This document shows positions 1 to 9,625 of a stretch of 64,000 nt of DNA, piece by piece. The notes under the pieces are model-generated. The model worked only from the letters and a program-made list of their open reading frames with translations. It did not search any database and was not told the DNA's origin. The translations under genes were made by a program, and so were the position numbers. Position 1 is the first letter of the stretch. Every line of letters begins with the position of its first letter. The DNA is from Flavobacteriales bacterium (lineage in GTDB: Bacteria > Bacteroidota > Bacteroidia > Flavobacteriales_D > Crocinitomicaceae): contig CANCQX010000001.1 in NCBI GenBank assembly GCA_947380375.1, positions 1 through 64,000 on the forward strand. Reading direction: 5' to 3'.

Positions 1-699
1 GCTGATCCTCAAGCAAATGCAACTTCAGGATTAGGCTTTGACCCGAAGAGTACAAAAAACATTTATGATTGTTTAATAAATGGTGTTCATCCTAAGGAAT
101 TAATCCTTCAAACTCAAAATCCAAATTTAGATTTACTTCCTTCACATATTGATTTAGTGGGTGCTGAAATTGAAATGATTGATTTACCCAATCGTGAATA
201 TATGCTTAAAATAGCATTGGAAAAAATTAAAGATGACTACGATTTTATTATAATTGATTGCTCACCTTCATTGGGTTTAATTACAGTAAATGCATTAACG
301 GCTTCTGATTCAGTTTTAATTCCTGTACAATGTGAATATTTCGCATTAGAAGGATTAGGAAAACTTTTAAATACTATTAAAATTGTTCAAGGCAGACTAA
401 ACGAATCTTTAGAAATTGAAGGAATTGTTTTAACGATGTATGATTCTCGTTTACGTTTAGCGAATCAAGTAGTTGATGAAGTTAAAACTCATTTTCAAGA
501 ATTAGTTTTTGATACTGTAATACATAGAAACACGAAATTAGGAGAAGCTCCAAGTTTTGGCGAAACTATTATTATGCACGATGCTTCAAGTAAAGGCTCT
601 ATTAATTATCTTAATTTTGCTCGAGAAGTACTTCAAAAAAACAATGTAACAAAAATAAGTAACGACACTAAAAAAATTGAATTAGACAATGAACTCTAA
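1..699 (+). CDS. parA: Chromosome partitioning ATPase ParA (5' end outside window)
   Basis: ParA/Soj ATPase that works with ParB to segregate the chromosome; it binds DNA non-specifically as an ATP dimer. The reading frame is open from base 1 and starts inside the conserved DADPQ(A/G)NAT motif, so the deviant Walker A and about 25 N-terminal residues lie upstream. Walker B is visible as DFIIIDCSPSLG, and the late motif RNTKLGEAPSFGE matches the family. A GTG at 157 could be mistaken for a start, but the conserved sequence before it shows the gene is longer. It overlaps parB by 11 bases, so the two are translationally coupled. Confidence 0.95.
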   Translation, partial: ADPQANATSGLGFDPKSTKNIYDCLINGVHPKELILQTQNPNLDLLPSHIDLVGAEIEMIDLPNREYMLKIALEKIKDDYDFIIIDCSPSLGLITVNALTASDSVLIPVQCEYFALEGLGKLLNTIKIVQGRLNESLEIEGIVLTMYDSRLRLANQVVDEVKTHFQELVFDTVIHRNTKLGEAPSFGETIIMHDASSKGSINYLNFAREVLQKNNVTKISNDTKKIELDNEL

Positions 700-1609
700 T
701 ACTAAAAAACGTTCAGCTCTTGGAAAAGGTTTAAGTGCTTTACTAGAGAATGCAAATACAGATATTACAACAAAAAACACATCAACTGATGTTGTAGGGT
801 CAACGGCAATGCTACCAATTGAAAATATTGAAGCAAATCCTTTTAATCCAAGAACAAATTTTGAAAAGGAGGCATTAGAAGAATTAAGTCAATCTATTGC
901 AATTCATGGGATTATACAGCCGTTAACAGTTAGAAAATTAGGAAGAGATAAATACCAATTAATTTCAGGTGAACGTCGTTTTAGAGCTTCACAATTAGCT
1001 GGTTTAACCGAAGTCCCTGCTTATATAAGAATAGCAAATGATCAATCGATGTTAGAAATGGCATTGGTGGAAAATATTCAGAGAGAAGATTTAAATTCAA
1101 TTGAAGTTGCGATTTCTTACCAACGATTAATTGATGAATGTTCATTAACTCAAGATCAACTCAGTCAAAAAATTTCTAAAAGTCGTTCAAGTATTACAAA
1201 TCATATTCGATTATTGAAATTACCTGCTGATATTCAAGCTGGTGTAAGAGATAATTTGATTTCTATGGGCCACGCTAGAGCTTTAGTTTCTGCTGGAGAT
1301 GAATCTTTGCAATTAGCTATTTTTAATAAAATATTACTTGAAAGTTTGTCAGTAAGAGATGTAGAGATTCTGATTAGACAAGGGCATTTAAAACCTGAAA
1401 ATAGTGAGGATATTGAAGATAAAAAAAATAAAAAGACCACTATAGAAACCGAATTATCTGGTGTTCAAGCTATTTTTAAAGAACATTTAACCGATAAATT
1501 AGCTTCAAAAATAGAAGTTAGTAAAACAGTTAATGGAGCAGGGAAAATTATAATTAATTTCAATTCGGAAGTTGATTTTAATCGCATTATCGAAATTTTA
1601 AATAAATAA
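689..1609 (+). CDS. parB: Chromosome partitioning protein ParB
   Basis: ParB/Spo0J, the centromere-binding CTPase clamp that loads at parS and stimulates ParA. The 306 residues show the N-terminal GLGKGLSALL patch (11-19), the arginine motif GERRFRA (94-100) that binds CTP, the ENIQR box (128-132), a helix-turn-helix at about 150-180 (KSRSSITNHIRLLKLP) and a C-terminal dimerisation domain after about 250. Length is normal for the family. The start lies inside parA, and its stop overlaps the next start in a TAATG junction. No parS site was recognised in the window. Confidence 0.96.
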   Translation: MNSNTKKRSALGKGLSALLENANTDITTKNTSTDVVGSTAMLPIENIEANPFNPRTNFEKEALEELSQSIAIHGIIQPLTVRKLGRDKYQLISGERRFRASQLAGLTEVPAYIRIANDQSMLEMALVENIQREDLNSIEVAISYQRLIDECSLTQDQLSQKISKSRSSITNHIRLLKLPADIQAGVRDNLISMGHARALVSAGDESLQLAIFNKILLESLSVRDVEILIRQGHLKPENSEDIEDKKNKKTTIETELSGVQAIFKEHLTDKLASKIEVSKTVNGAGKIIINFNSEVDFNRIIEILNK

Positions 1610-2205
1610 TGAAACTGCGTTTACTAATCGCACTTCTATTATTTAGTAAACTTTTGTTTTCACAAGAGAAAGACAGTCTTGCTCTAGATTCCATTCCACA
1701 ACATTCTATAAAAAAAGCCGTAATATTTTCTACTATACTCCCTTCCTCTGGACAGATTTATAATTCATTCAATATGGAAAAAGGGACTAAAGGAAAAAAT
1801 AAAGTTTTTTGGAAAGTACCATTGATTTATACAGCACTGGGGGCAACAGGTTTTTTATTAATAAAAAACCAAAATTCACAACATTCAATTAAAACAGAAT
1901 TCAAGGATAGATATATAACTAATTCTACTTCATTAAATGAGAATTGGAAAAATTATGACTCATTAGGATTAGTTTCACTTTATAATAAGTATTCTACTAG
2001 AAGAGATTTATCCATTTTATCATTTGGCGCTATTTATTTAATTCAAATAATAGATGCCGGAATTGAAGCTCATTTTGTGAAATTTGACTTATCTGAAGAC
2101 TTAACTTTTCAAATCAGACCTAAGTTTTACAACTATTCTTCTTATGGTTTAGGATTAAGTTTTAATTTTCACGAAAAGAATAGGTTAACAGACTTTAAAT
2201 TCTAA
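1609..2205 (+). CDS. DUF5683 family membrane protein
   Basis: A 198-residue protein with an N-terminal signal peptide (MKLRLLIALLLFSKLLFSQ) and the LPSSGQIYN motif at about 45 typical of DUF5683, a Bacteroidota family of unknown function normally found between parB and dapB. A hydrophobic segment follows at about 72-88 and another at about 143-157. Its start overlaps the parB stop by one base, so translation is probably coupled. The family assignment rests on motif and synteny; I do not assign a biochemical role. Confidence 0.85.
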   Translation: MKLRLLIALLLFSKLLFSQEKDSLALDSIPQHSIKKAVIFSTILPSSGQIYNSFNMEKGTKGKNKVFWKVPLIYTALGATGFLLIKNQNSQHSIKTEFKDRYITNSTSLNENWKNYDSLGLVSLYNKYSTRRDLSILSFGAIYLIQIIDAGIEAHFVKFDLSEDLTFQIRPKFYNYSSYGLGLSFNFHEKNRLTDFKF

Positions 2206-2229
2206 TTTTGTTCAACTCAATAAAAAAGT

Positions 2230-2952
2230 ATGAATATAGCACTTATTGGATATGGTAAAATGGGAAAGGCAATTGAAAAAATTGCTGAAGAACGTGGTCA
2301 TAAAATTGTATTAATTTGCAACAGTGAAGTTGGTGTAACTCATGCAGATTTCACAAAAGTTGATCTTGCAATCGAATTCACGCAACCTAATTTGGCTGTA
2401 AATCATATTGAATTTTGCTTGGAGAATAAAATCCCGATTGTAGTAGGCACTACTGGATGGAATGACAAACTCGTAGATGTAGAGAAAAAAGTTGAAGTAC
2501 TAAATGGAAGCCTATTACATGCGTCGAATTTTAGTATTGGTGTAAATATTTTTTTTGAATTAAATAAAAAATTAGCTGAATTAATGTCTGGTAAAAATGG
2601 ATATTCAGCATCAATTGAGGAAATCCATCATATTCAAAAATTAGATTCACCTAGTGGAACTGCCATAGTATTAGCAGATGGTGTTTTAGAAAAAAATGAC
2701 GACTATATTTCTTGGGTCTTAGGAAAAGATGAAGTTCCTTACACAAATCCAAATCAACTTTCTTTAACTTCATTCAGACAACCGGATGTTCCGGGTACTC
2801 ATAGTGTGAAATATACTTCAACTATTGATACAATTGAAATTACACATGAAGCTCATAACCGAAAAGGTTTTGCTTTAGGAGCTGTAATTGCTGCAGAATG
2901 GCTTTTAGATAAAAAAGGTACTTTCAAAATGAACGATGTTTTAAACTTTTAA
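2230..2952 (+). CDS. dapB: 4-hydroxy-tetrahydrodipicolinate reductase DapB
   Basis: Catalyses the NAD(P)H-dependent reduction in the diaminopimelate/lysine pathway, supplying DAP for peptidoglycan. The nucleotide-binding motif GYGKMG sits at 7-12, VGTTGW at 72-77, ASNFSIGVN at 98-106, and the catalytic and substrate signature EIHHIQKLDSPSGTA at 131-145 contains His133, His134, Lys137 and the SGT loop. At 240 residues it is slightly shorter than the E. coli enzyme (273), which is usual in this phylum. It lies 24 bases after the DUF5683 gene and 3 bases before lepB, in one transcription unit. Confidence 0.97.
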   Translation: MNIALIGYGKMGKAIEKIAEERGHKIVLICNSEVGVTHADFTKVDLAIEFTQPNLAVNHIEFCLENKIPIVVGTTGWNDKLVDVEKKVEVLNGSLLHASNFSIGVNIFFELNKKLAELMSGKNGYSASIEEIHHIQKLDSPSGTAIVLADGVLEKNDDYISWVLGKDEVPYTNPNQLSLTSFRQPDVPGTHSVKYTSTIDTIEITHEAHNRKGFALGAVIAAEWLLDKKGTFKMNDVLNF

Positions 2953-2955
2953 TAT

Positions 2956-4824
2956 ATGAATGCATTATATTTCTATTTATTTTTATTAGTTCACCCCTAT
3001 TTTGCAATGTGGTGGAAAAGTTTCAATCAATCAGGACATAAGTCTTGGGAAGCTCTTGTTCCTGGATACAACTATTATATTGCTTTTAAAATTGGTTGTA
3101 AAAAACCTTGGTGGTCTTTGTTGCTCGTTTTTCCTGGTGTTCATTTAGTAATGTGGTCAGTTGTAAATACAAGCTATATACGTCGTTTTGGATATTTTTC
3201 ATTAACCGACACTTTGCAAGGAATATTTTTTCCGTATATTATTCTAGCTAAAATAGCTATGTCTGAAAGCGATATCTTACCAGAAACAAATTGGATGAAT
3301 GGTAAAGAAGTTCACGATAGAGCTTGGGGAGATCATTTAGCATTATTTCTCTCATTACCAATTATTGGGCACGCTATTGCACTTGGATTGAATGCTATTT
3401 CAAGAGAAAAACCTGGACATAAAACTAAAGTAAAAGAATGGGGCGATTCGATAATGTTTGCTTTAGTTGCTGCAAGTATTATTAGAACTTACGTATTTGA
3501 ACCATTTCAAATACCAACTGGGTCAATGGAAAAAACTTTATTAGTAGGCGATTTTTTATTCGTAAATAAATTAGCTTATGGCCCTAAAGTACCTGTTACT
3601 CCATTATCTTTCCCATTAGTTCACAATACTATACCTTGGGTAACAGTAAAATCTTATTCGGGATTAGAAACTGTAAATTACACTCGCTTACCAGGACTTT
3701 CAAAAGTTACTAGAAATGATGTTGTGGTTTTCAATTACCCTTCTGGAGATACAGCTGTATATGACCCAAGAATGCCAGATGGTTTAATGGGGCACGATTA
3801 TCATAAAATTTTAAACGAAGAGGCATTTTTTCTTTTTCAAAGCGATCCTCAAACTGGACAAAAATACCAAGTGGTTCAAAAATATTTTAACGATAGCCTT
3901 AACAAAGTTGGTACTCCAAACGAGACATTAGCAAATTCTCTTGCAAATGATTACTTGCTAAGTCAATTTATCACAAATATTTCCAAATGGAAAAAAAGTG
4001 CTAAAAAAATGCTTTCTGAAGAGAAAATTGCTCATCAAGGTCAGGCTATAATTAACCATTATGGATTAATCTATAGACCAGTAGATAAGCGTGAAAATTA
4101 CATTAAAAGATGTGTTGCAATTGCTGGAGATTGGATAGAAATTAAAAAATCGGTCCTATATATAAATGATAAACCAGCTTTTGTTCCTGATTTTCAAAAT
4201 CTTCAATATATTGTTTCAAACATCTCAACTATTTCAGATTCAAAAATGTTTGAGATGGGATTAGAAAAAGAACGAAATGATTATTACCCTGGTGAAGCTA
4301 ATACTTGGGTAATGAATTTGACAAAATCACAATTGACACAATTAAAAAGATCAAATCCTAAAGCAACTTTTGATGTAAAAATTGAACCACAATATTCAGA
4401 CACATCAAATTCAAAACCAACTGGCACACAAATGTTAATGAATCTAGGTATGTTTCCGAAAGATCCATACATAAATAATACGACTACAGATTTTACAAGA
4501 TTTCAAATCCCAAGAAAAGGGCAAACTATTAATATTGATGGATCAAACATAGCTTGGTATAGAAGAATAATTACTGCATATGAAGGTCACGATTTAAAAG
4601 AGTCAAAAAACGGAATTTTTATAGATGGTAAAAAAGCTACAAGTTATACTTTTGGAATGAATTATTATTGGTTAATGGGAGATAATCGTTATAATTCAGC
4701 AGATTCAAGAGTTTGGGGATGTGTTCCAGAAGATCACGTTGTTGGTAGAGCTTCAATGGTTTGGTTTTCAAAAAGTGCTTACGCAGGAATTCGTTGGGAA
4801 CGTTTGTTTAATATTATCAAGTAA
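2956..4824 (+). CDS. lepB: Signal peptidase I, long Bacteroidota form
   Basis: Membrane serine protease that removes signal peptides from exported proteins. Box B gives the nucleophile Ser190 in PTGSMEKTL, box D gives the general base Lys384 in YIKRCVAIAGD, and box E is GDNRYNSADSRVWG at 575-588. The N-terminal 185 residues hold several hydrophobic segments (about 1-20, 50-70, 130-148 and 165-182), more than the two of E. coli LepB. At 622 residues it is nearly twice the E. coli length, with a long insert between boxes B and D and another before box E. It follows dapB by 3 bases and precedes the WbqC gene by 9. Confidence 0.96.
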   Translation: MNALYFYLFLLVHPYFAMWWKSFNQSGHKSWEALVPGYNYYIAFKIGCKKPWWSLLLVFPGVHLVMWSVVNTSYIRRFGYFSLTDTLQGIFFPYIILAKIAMSESDILPETNWMNGKEVHDRAWGDHLALFLSLPIIGHAIALGLNAISREKPGHKTKVKEWGDSIMFALVAASIIRTYVFEPFQIPTGSMEKTLLVGDFLFVNKLAYGPKVPVTPLSFPLVHNTIPWVTVKSYSGLETVNYTRLPGLSKVTRNDVVVFNYPSGDTAVYDPRMPDGLMGHDYHKILNEEAFFLFQSDPQTGQKYQVVQKYFNDSLNKVGTPNETLANSLANDYLLSQFITNISKWKKSAKKMLSEEKIAHQGQAIINHYGLIYRPVDKRENYIKRCVAIAGDWIEIKKSVLYINDKPAFVPDFQNLQYIVSNISTISDSKMFEMGLEKERNDYYPGEANTWVMNLTKSQLTQLKRSNPKATFDVKIEPQYSDTSNSKPTGTQMLMNLGMFPKDPYINNTTTDFTRFQIPRKGQTINIDGSNIAWYRRIITAYEGHDLKESKNGIFIDGKKATSYTFGMNYYWLMGDNRYNSADSRVWGCVPEDHVVGRASMVWFSKSAYAGIRWERLFNIIK

Positions 4825-4833
4825 TAATTTATA

Positions 4834-5412
4834 ATGATTTCAGTATTTCCAACTTCCTATTTTGGAAATATTAGTTACTATAGTTCTATTTTAAAACACG
4901 ATAAAATAGTACTAGAAGCTAAAGAAAATTTTATTAAACAAACATTTAGAAATCGTTGTGAAATATTAACTGGAAATGGAGTTCAACAATTATCTATACC
5001 AGTTATTAAAAAAAATGGTTCAAAGACGAGTATAGATGAAGTTGAAATTTCATACGATACAGATTGGAGAAAAGATCATTGGAAAGCAATAGAAAGCGCT
5101 TATTCAAACTCCCCTTATTTTGACCATTATGGAATTGAAGTAAGAGAATTAATTTACTTTAACGAATCGAATTTATTAAAATTTAACGAAAATATTCATA
5201 CTAGAATATGTAAATGGTTAGGTATTGACACTTCATTTTCTTATTCCAAGGAATATCTACTATTAAACTCAAATCGTTATAACTTCGAAATAAATCCAAA
5301 TCTTAAAAAATATATTCAAGTATTTGGGAATCAAAGTTCATTTGAACCAAATATCTCTATACTAGATGCTGTATTTTGTTTAGGTCCAATGGCAAGAGTT
5401 CAAATTAATTGA
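4834..5412 (+). CDS. WbqC family protein
   Basis: A 192-residue protein of the WbqC-like family, members of which occur in polysaccharide loci and, in Bacteroidota, next to lepB. The N-terminal PTSYFGNISYYSSI, the basic NRCEILTGNGVQQLSIPV segment and the DWRKDHWKAIESAYSNSPYFDHY core at about 70-90 are the family hallmarks. The biochemical role is not established. It is the last gene of the parA-lepB run and the last gene of the window that lies outside the inverted repeat. No strong terminator follows in the 155 bases before the next gene. Confidence 0.85.
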   Translation: MISVFPTSYFGNISYYSSILKHDKIVLEAKENFIKQTFRNRCEILTGNGVQQLSIPVIKKNGSKTSIDEVEISYDTDWRKDHWKAIESAYSNSPYFDHYGIEVRELIYFNESNLLKFNENIHTRICKWLGIDTSFSYSKEYLLLNSNRYNFEINPNLKKYIQVFGNQSSFEPNISILDAVFCLGPMARVQIN

Positions 5413-5532
5413 TAATTTATTTTAATCTAAAAAAACGGTTTTTAAACTAAATCGATTAAATAGATTTGGTTATTGACAAACAATCTGTTTATAAAACAAA
5501 CAAACCCTTCTCTTTTAATGAGTAGTTAAGTT

Positions 5533-5540
5533 TAACTTTG
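5533..5540 (+). promoter_or_regulatory. Bacteroidota -7 box upstream of the GH3 lipoprotein gene
   Basis: TAACTTTG matches TAnnTTTG exactly and lies 27 bases before the ATG at 5568. No TTTG is visible at the expected -33 distance, so the call rests on the -7 box alone. This box is outside the duplicated arms visible here. Confidence 0.5.
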
Positions 5541-5567
5541 AAAAAATATTAATTCAAGACTTTAAAA

Positions 5568-6707
5568 ATGACAAAACTTTCACTAATTAGTGTAATCGCA
5601 CTCTTCTTATTTCAAGCGTGTGCTCAAGAAACAAAAACTGGTCAAAAGAAAATCAATCTTCCAAAACATGAAAGTACATTTTCTTTGAATGATTATTTAA
5701 AAGAAAATAGTGATCTAGATAAAGAAGTAGAGGCAATTTTTGCAGCTTTAGATGATACTGCTATTGTAGCTCAATTAATAATGCCTGCAGTAGGAAAATA
5801 TGGTCAAACAGAAGAATTAATAAAACAACACATCAAAGAAAGAGTTATAGGTGGGGTTTTGATGTTAAATGGAACAAAAGTTGGTTTCACAAAATTGATT
5901 CAACAGTTTGAAAAAATGAATGATAGTATTGGTAATATTCCTTTTTTATATTCTGCAGATGCTGAGCCAAGTTTAGTAAATAACAAAATTAAAGGTTCGA
6001 CAATAGTTAAAAAAGCAAATGAAATTAAAACGATTGAAGAAGTTATGGCTTGTGCTAAAACAATTTCTACGGATTTAAATTCAATAGGTATCAATTACAA
6101 TTTCTCCCCTGTTGTAGATATGTCTTCTAATTCAACTGTAGGTTATAGAGGTTTTGGATCAAATCCAGCAAATATTATTCCTTGGTCGAATGCATTTATA
6201 CAAGAAACTCAAAATAAGAATATTATAGCAACAGCAAAACATTTTCCAGGTCATGGTTTGGTAACTGGTGACACTCACAAGTCGCTTCAAGTTATAGATG
6301 GTGAGTTAAAAGAAATTCACAACTATCCTGAATTGATTGAAAAAGGAGTTTTATCGATAATGGTTGCTCACATAGCAGTTAAAAACAACCCTAAATTTGA
6401 CACAAAAGGATTACCTTCTACCCTTTCCGAAACAATTGTAAAACAATTATTAAGAGATAGTTTAGGGTTTAAAGGTTTAATAGTTACCGATGCAATGAAT
6501 ATGGGAGGTGTAGTTAGTGTACCTGAATCTGCTTATAAAGCTGTAAATGCTGGTTGCGATATATTACTAATGCCTGTTGATGCAAAAAAATCACATTCTG
6601 AACTATTAAAAAAATACAAATCTAATCCTGAGTTTAAAGCAAAAGTAAATGCTTCTGCAAAACGTATAATTAGAATGAAAGTGTGTGCAGGATTATTGAA
6701 AAAATAA
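5568..6707 (+). CDS. Glycoside hydrolase family 3 lipoprotein, NagZ-like beta-N-acetylhexosaminidase
   Basis: Likely cleaves N-acetylglucosamine from peptidoglycan fragments. The signal peptide ends in a lipobox FQAC with Cys18, so the protein is a lipoprotein facing the periplasm or outer membrane, unlike cytoplasmic E. coli NagZ. The family signature KHFPGHG is at 224-230, followed by the Asp235/His237 dyad that acts in acid-base catalysis in NagZ enzymes; the probable nucleophile is Asp308 in VTDAMNM. At 379 residues it has only the catalytic barrel, without the beta-lactamase-like fusion seen in many Bacteroidota homologues. Substrate is inferred from the family; murQ lies 17 kb away. Confidence 0.9.
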   Translation: MTKLSLISVIALFLFQACAQETKTGQKKINLPKHESTFSLNDYLKENSDLDKEVEAIFAALDDTAIVAQLIMPAVGKYGQTEELIKQHIKERVIGGVLMLNGTKVGFTKLIQQFEKMNDSIGNIPFLYSADAEPSLVNNKIKGSTIVKKANEIKTIEEVMACAKTISTDLNSIGINYNFSPVVDMSSNSTVGYRGFGSNPANIIPWSNAFIQETQNKNIIATAKHFPGHGLVTGDTHKSLQVIDGELKEIHNYPELIEKGVLSIMVAHIAVKNNPKFDTKGLPSTLSETIVKQLLRDSLGFKGLIVTDAMNMGGVVSVPESAYKAVNAGCDILLMPVDAKKSHSELLKKYKSNPEFKAKVNASAKRIIRMKVCAGLLKK

Positions 6708-6726
6708 ACTAAACGTTAATTAAAAT

Positions 6727-6760
6727 AAAAAGCTCAGGATAATAATTCTGAGCTTTTTTT
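6727..6760. terminator. Bidirectional intrinsic terminator between GH3 gene and purT
   Basis: Stem AAAAGCTCAG (6727-6736) pairs with CTGAGCTTTT (6748-6757) followed by a T run; the A run on the other side serves the convergent purT gene. Confidence 0.85.
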
Positions 6761-6831
6761 GATATAAAATTGTACCTAAATAAAATAAGTTGATAACTAT
6801 AAACCTATTTTAATTGGTAGCTAATTTATTT

Positions 6832-7992
6832 TTATTGTACAGAAATCATCTCTGCAACCGATTTTGCTTTTTCGACTAATTCTTTAACATCTTCTTTTCC
6901 AAACGCTAGTGCAACAGCCATTCTTCTATAAGGTCTTGTTGATGGTTTACCAAAAATTTTGAAATCTGTATTTGAAATAATTGCTGCTTTGTCTAATCCT
7001 TTAAAAATAGGAAGACTACTATTTTCTTTTTCTGCCAATATTACAGCACTAGCTCCATTTTTTTCAAGTACAACTTCCTTTATAGGAATACCTAAAATAG
7101 CTCTTGCATGCAATTCAAATTCAGATAAATTTTGAGTATTACCTAAAGTAACCATACCAGTATCATGAGGTCTAGGGGATAATTCTGAAAAATAAACACC
7201 ATCTTTCGCTACAAAAAATTCTACTCCCCACAATCCTGATCCTCCTAAAGCTTTTGTAACATCAGCAGCCATTTGTTGCGCCTCTTTTAAATGTTGAGGA
7301 TTCATAGGCATAGGTTGCCAACTTTCTTGATAATCTCCTCGTTCTTGTCGATGTCCTATAGGTGGACAAAACAAAGTATTACCATCATTTTGAGTTACAG
7401 TTAAAAGCGTTATTTCATATTCAAAATCTACAAAACCTTCTACTATTACCTCTAATAAATCTCCTCTTGAACCTTCTAAAGCATAATTCCAAGCTTTCTC
7501 AATATCAGCTTCTGATTTAATAACCGATTGTCCTTTACCAGAACTAGACATTAACGGCTTCACTACACATGGAATTCCAGTAACTTTTACACCTTCTTTT
7601 AATTCTTCATAAGAAGTTGCATATCTATATGTTGCTGTCTTAACTCCCACTTCTTTAGCAGCCAAATCTCTTATAGCTTTTCTATTCATCGTGAAATTCG
7701 CAGCTTTTGCACTAGGAACTACTTGAATTCCTTGTTTTTCGTAATCATAAAAACGTTCTGTACGAATAGCTTCTATTTCTGGAACTATAAAATCTGGTTT
7801 ATGTTTAGATACAATTTCATCTAAAGCATTTCCATCCAACATATCTATAACTTCAAATTCGTGAGCAACTTGCATAGCTGGTGCGTTTGAGTAACTATCA
7901 ACTGCAATTACATATTGACCTAAACGTTGGCAAGCAATAACAAACTCTCTTCCAAGTTCACCTGAACCTAATAAAAGTATCTTTTTTCTCAT
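6832..7992 (-). CDS. purT: Formate-dependent phosphoribosylglycinamide formyltransferase PurT
   Basis: ATP-grasp enzyme that makes formylglycinamide ribonucleotide from GAR, formate and ATP in purine synthesis. The N-terminal GSGELGRE is at 9-16, the ATP-binding segment [12 protein letters not shown] at 145-156, the metal-binding core [20 protein letters not shown] at 255-274, then PHDTGMVTL. At 386 residues it has the family length. It converges on the GH3 gene across a shared terminator. Upstream, TATCTTTA on the minus strand (7997-8004) is one base off the -7 consensus and 4 bases from the ATG. Confidence 0.96.
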   Translation of the reverse strand: MRKKILLLGSGELGREFVIACQRLGQYVIAVDSYSNAPAMQVAHEFEVIDMLDGNALDEIVSKHKPDFIVPEIEAIRTERFYDYEKQGIQVVPSAKAANFTMNRKAIRDLAAKEVGVKTATYRYATSYEELKEGVKVTGIPCVVKPLMSSSGKGQSVIKSEADIEKAWNYALEGSRGDLLEVIVEGFVDFEYEITLLTVTQNDGNTLFCPPIGHRQERGDYQESWQPMPMNPQHLKEAQQMAADVTKALGGSGLWGVEFFVAKDGVYFSELSPRPHDTGMVTLGNTQNLSEFELHARAILGIPIKEVVLEKNGASAVILAEKENSSLPIFKGLDKAAIISNTDFKIFGKPSTRPYRRMAVALAFGKEDVKELVEKAKSVAEMISVQ

Positions 7993-8172
7993 TTTGTAAA
8001 GATAATTTAAGAATTTTAATTTGAAAACAGAATACGATCTTTTTAATCAAAAAAGGGTGAAATGAAAACATAACTAATTTGAAAAAAATAAAAAATCTTT
8101 AAGTATTCTGATTTTCATCCTATTAAATTAATCTCTAAACTCAGAACTTAGCTTGATTATTTGAAATATTAA

Positions 8173-8802
8173 ATGAATATAAAAAATAAAATATGGTTAC
8201 TTATTCCAACTTTTGGGGCATTTTGTTTTGTTGTTTTATATATAGTTAGCACTTTTTTATATCCTGGTGGTTCTCAATTAAATACAAAATCAGAAGGATT
8301 CAGTTGGGCAAATAATTATTGGTGCAACCTTTTATATAAAAATGCTGTAAATGGGAAAAAAAATCCAGCGCGACCTTTTGCCCTAACTGGTATGATAATT
8401 CTATCTAGTACAATTTCATATTTTTGGTTTCTATTTCCGGTTCAAATAAAAACAACCAAATATAGAAGAATAATTATCCAAGTTTCGGGTTCACTTTCTA
8501 TGATATTTGCTATGTTTTTATATACCGAAATACATGATGAAATGATTAATACGGCAGGTTTCTTTGGTGCCATAGCCTTCATTGGAACTTTTATAGGCTT
8601 ATATCAAATAAAATGGTACGGTCTTTTTATTTTGGGAATAATAAACCTTACACTTTTATTATTGAATAGTTTTATTTACCACTTTGAAAATTTAATCGTT
8701 TATCTTCCAATTATTCAAAAAATTAGTTTTGCTACTTTTTTAATTTGGATTTGCTCTATCGATTTAATATTTTTTTTAACAAAAAAAACCAGTAAACATT
8801 AG
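8173..8802 (+). CDS. Multi-pass membrane protein, DUF998-like
   Basis: A 209-residue protein with about six hydrophobic segments (near 8-30, 72-90, 100-118, 127-145, 147-168 and 180-202). The layout and the early FLYPGG segment resemble DUF998 membrane proteins, whose function is unknown. The assignment is by general resemblance only. It stands alone between purT (divergent, 180 bases away) and fabG (convergent), and a terminator overlaps its stop codon. Confidence 0.6.
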   Translation: MNIKNKIWLLIPTFGAFCFVVLYIVSTFLYPGGSQLNTKSEGFSWANNYWCNLLYKNAVNGKKNPARPFALTGMIILSSTISYFWFLFPVQIKTTKYRRIIIQVSGSLSMIFAMFLYTEIHDEMINTAGFFGAIAFIGTFIGLYQIKWYGLFILGIINLTLLLLNSFIYHFENLIVYLPIIQKISFATFLIWICSIDLIFFLTKKTSKH

Positions 8803-8813
8803 TTAACTGGTTT
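8786..8813. terminator. Terminator hairpin overlapping the stop of the membrane protein gene
   Basis: AAACCAGT (8786-8793) pairs with ACTGGTTT (8806-8813) across a 12-base loop; the left A run gives a T run for minus-strand transcription, so it may also serve fabG readthrough. Confidence 0.65.
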
Positions 8814-8858
8814 CTAATTTTTGAATTATCCCTTAATTTTTAATTTTCAAAATGTCAT

Positions 8859-9605
8859 TTACATCAACATTCCGCCGCAAACATTAATAGTTTGACCTGT
8901 AATATAAGCCGACATATCTGAACCTAAAAAGACTGTCAAATTAGCTACATCTTTTGGGGAACCACCTCTTTTTAAAGGAATTGATTTTCTCCATTCTTCA
9001 ACAACATTCTGATCTAAAGCTGCTGTCATTTCTGTTTCGATAAACCCCGGAGCAATTGCATTGCAACGAATATTTCGTGAACCTAATTCTTGAGCAATTG
9101 ATTTTGTAAAACCAATTAGTCCAGCTTTTGATGCTGCATAATTTGATTGACCTGCATTTCCACTAACACCTACTACTGAAGACATGTTAATAATAGAACC
9201 TTTTTTAGCCTTTAACATTGGACGTTGAACTGCTTTTGTTAAATTAAATACCGATTTTAAATTCGTATTCATCACTTCATCCCATTGCTCTTCAGTCATT
9301 CTCATCAAAAGTGTATCTCGCGTAATACCAGCATTATTAACTAAAACATCAATTGTACCAAAGGCTGCTACAACATCATCAACTAGAGTTTGAGCTTCAT
9401 CATATTTTGCAGCATCAGATTTAAAACCTTTTGCAACTCCACCGTTTGCTGATAATTCAATTTCTAAAGCTTTTGCTTTTTCTTCTGATGATAAATAAGT
9501 AAATGCAACAATAGCTCCTTGTTTTACACATTCTTCAGCTATTGACTTACCAATTCCTCTTGAAGCACCAGTTATCAATATTACTTTATCTTGCAATAAT
9601 TTCAT
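8859..9605 (-). CDS. fabG: 3-oxoacyl-ACP reductase FabG
   Basis: Short-chain dehydrogenase that reduces beta-ketoacyl-ACP in fatty-acid elongation. TGASRGIG is at 12-19, NNAG at 90-93, and the tetrad Asn115, Ser143, Tyr156 and Lys160 (SNYAASK) is complete; the C-terminal segment ITGQTINVCGGM is typical. The frame stays open to an ATG at 9638, but I use the ATG at 9605 because the protein then has the usual 248 residues beginning MKLLQDKV, and because a -7 box lies between the two ATGs. There is no Shine-Dalgarno; the leader is A-rich. Confidence 0.95.
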   Translation of the reverse strand: MKLLQDKVILITGASRGIGKSIAEECVKQGAIVAFTYLSSEEKAKALEIELSANGGVAKGFKSDAAKYDEAQTLVDDVVAAFGTIDVLVNNAGITRDTLLMRMTEEQWDEVMNTNLKSVFNLTKAVQRPMLKAKKGSIINMSSVVGVSGNAGQSNYAASKAGLIGFTKSIAQELGSRNIRCNAIAPGFIETEMTAALDQNVVEEWRKSIPLKRGGSPKDVANLTVFLGSDMSAYITGQTINVCGGMLM

Positions 9606-9625
9606 TTTTCTAATTTTTATTAGCT

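Noticed and set aside
157-699. Complete short ParA starting at the GTG at 157
   Set aside because: The frame is open to base 1 and encodes conserved ParA sequence (DPQANATSG) before the GTG, so the gene is cut by the window edge.
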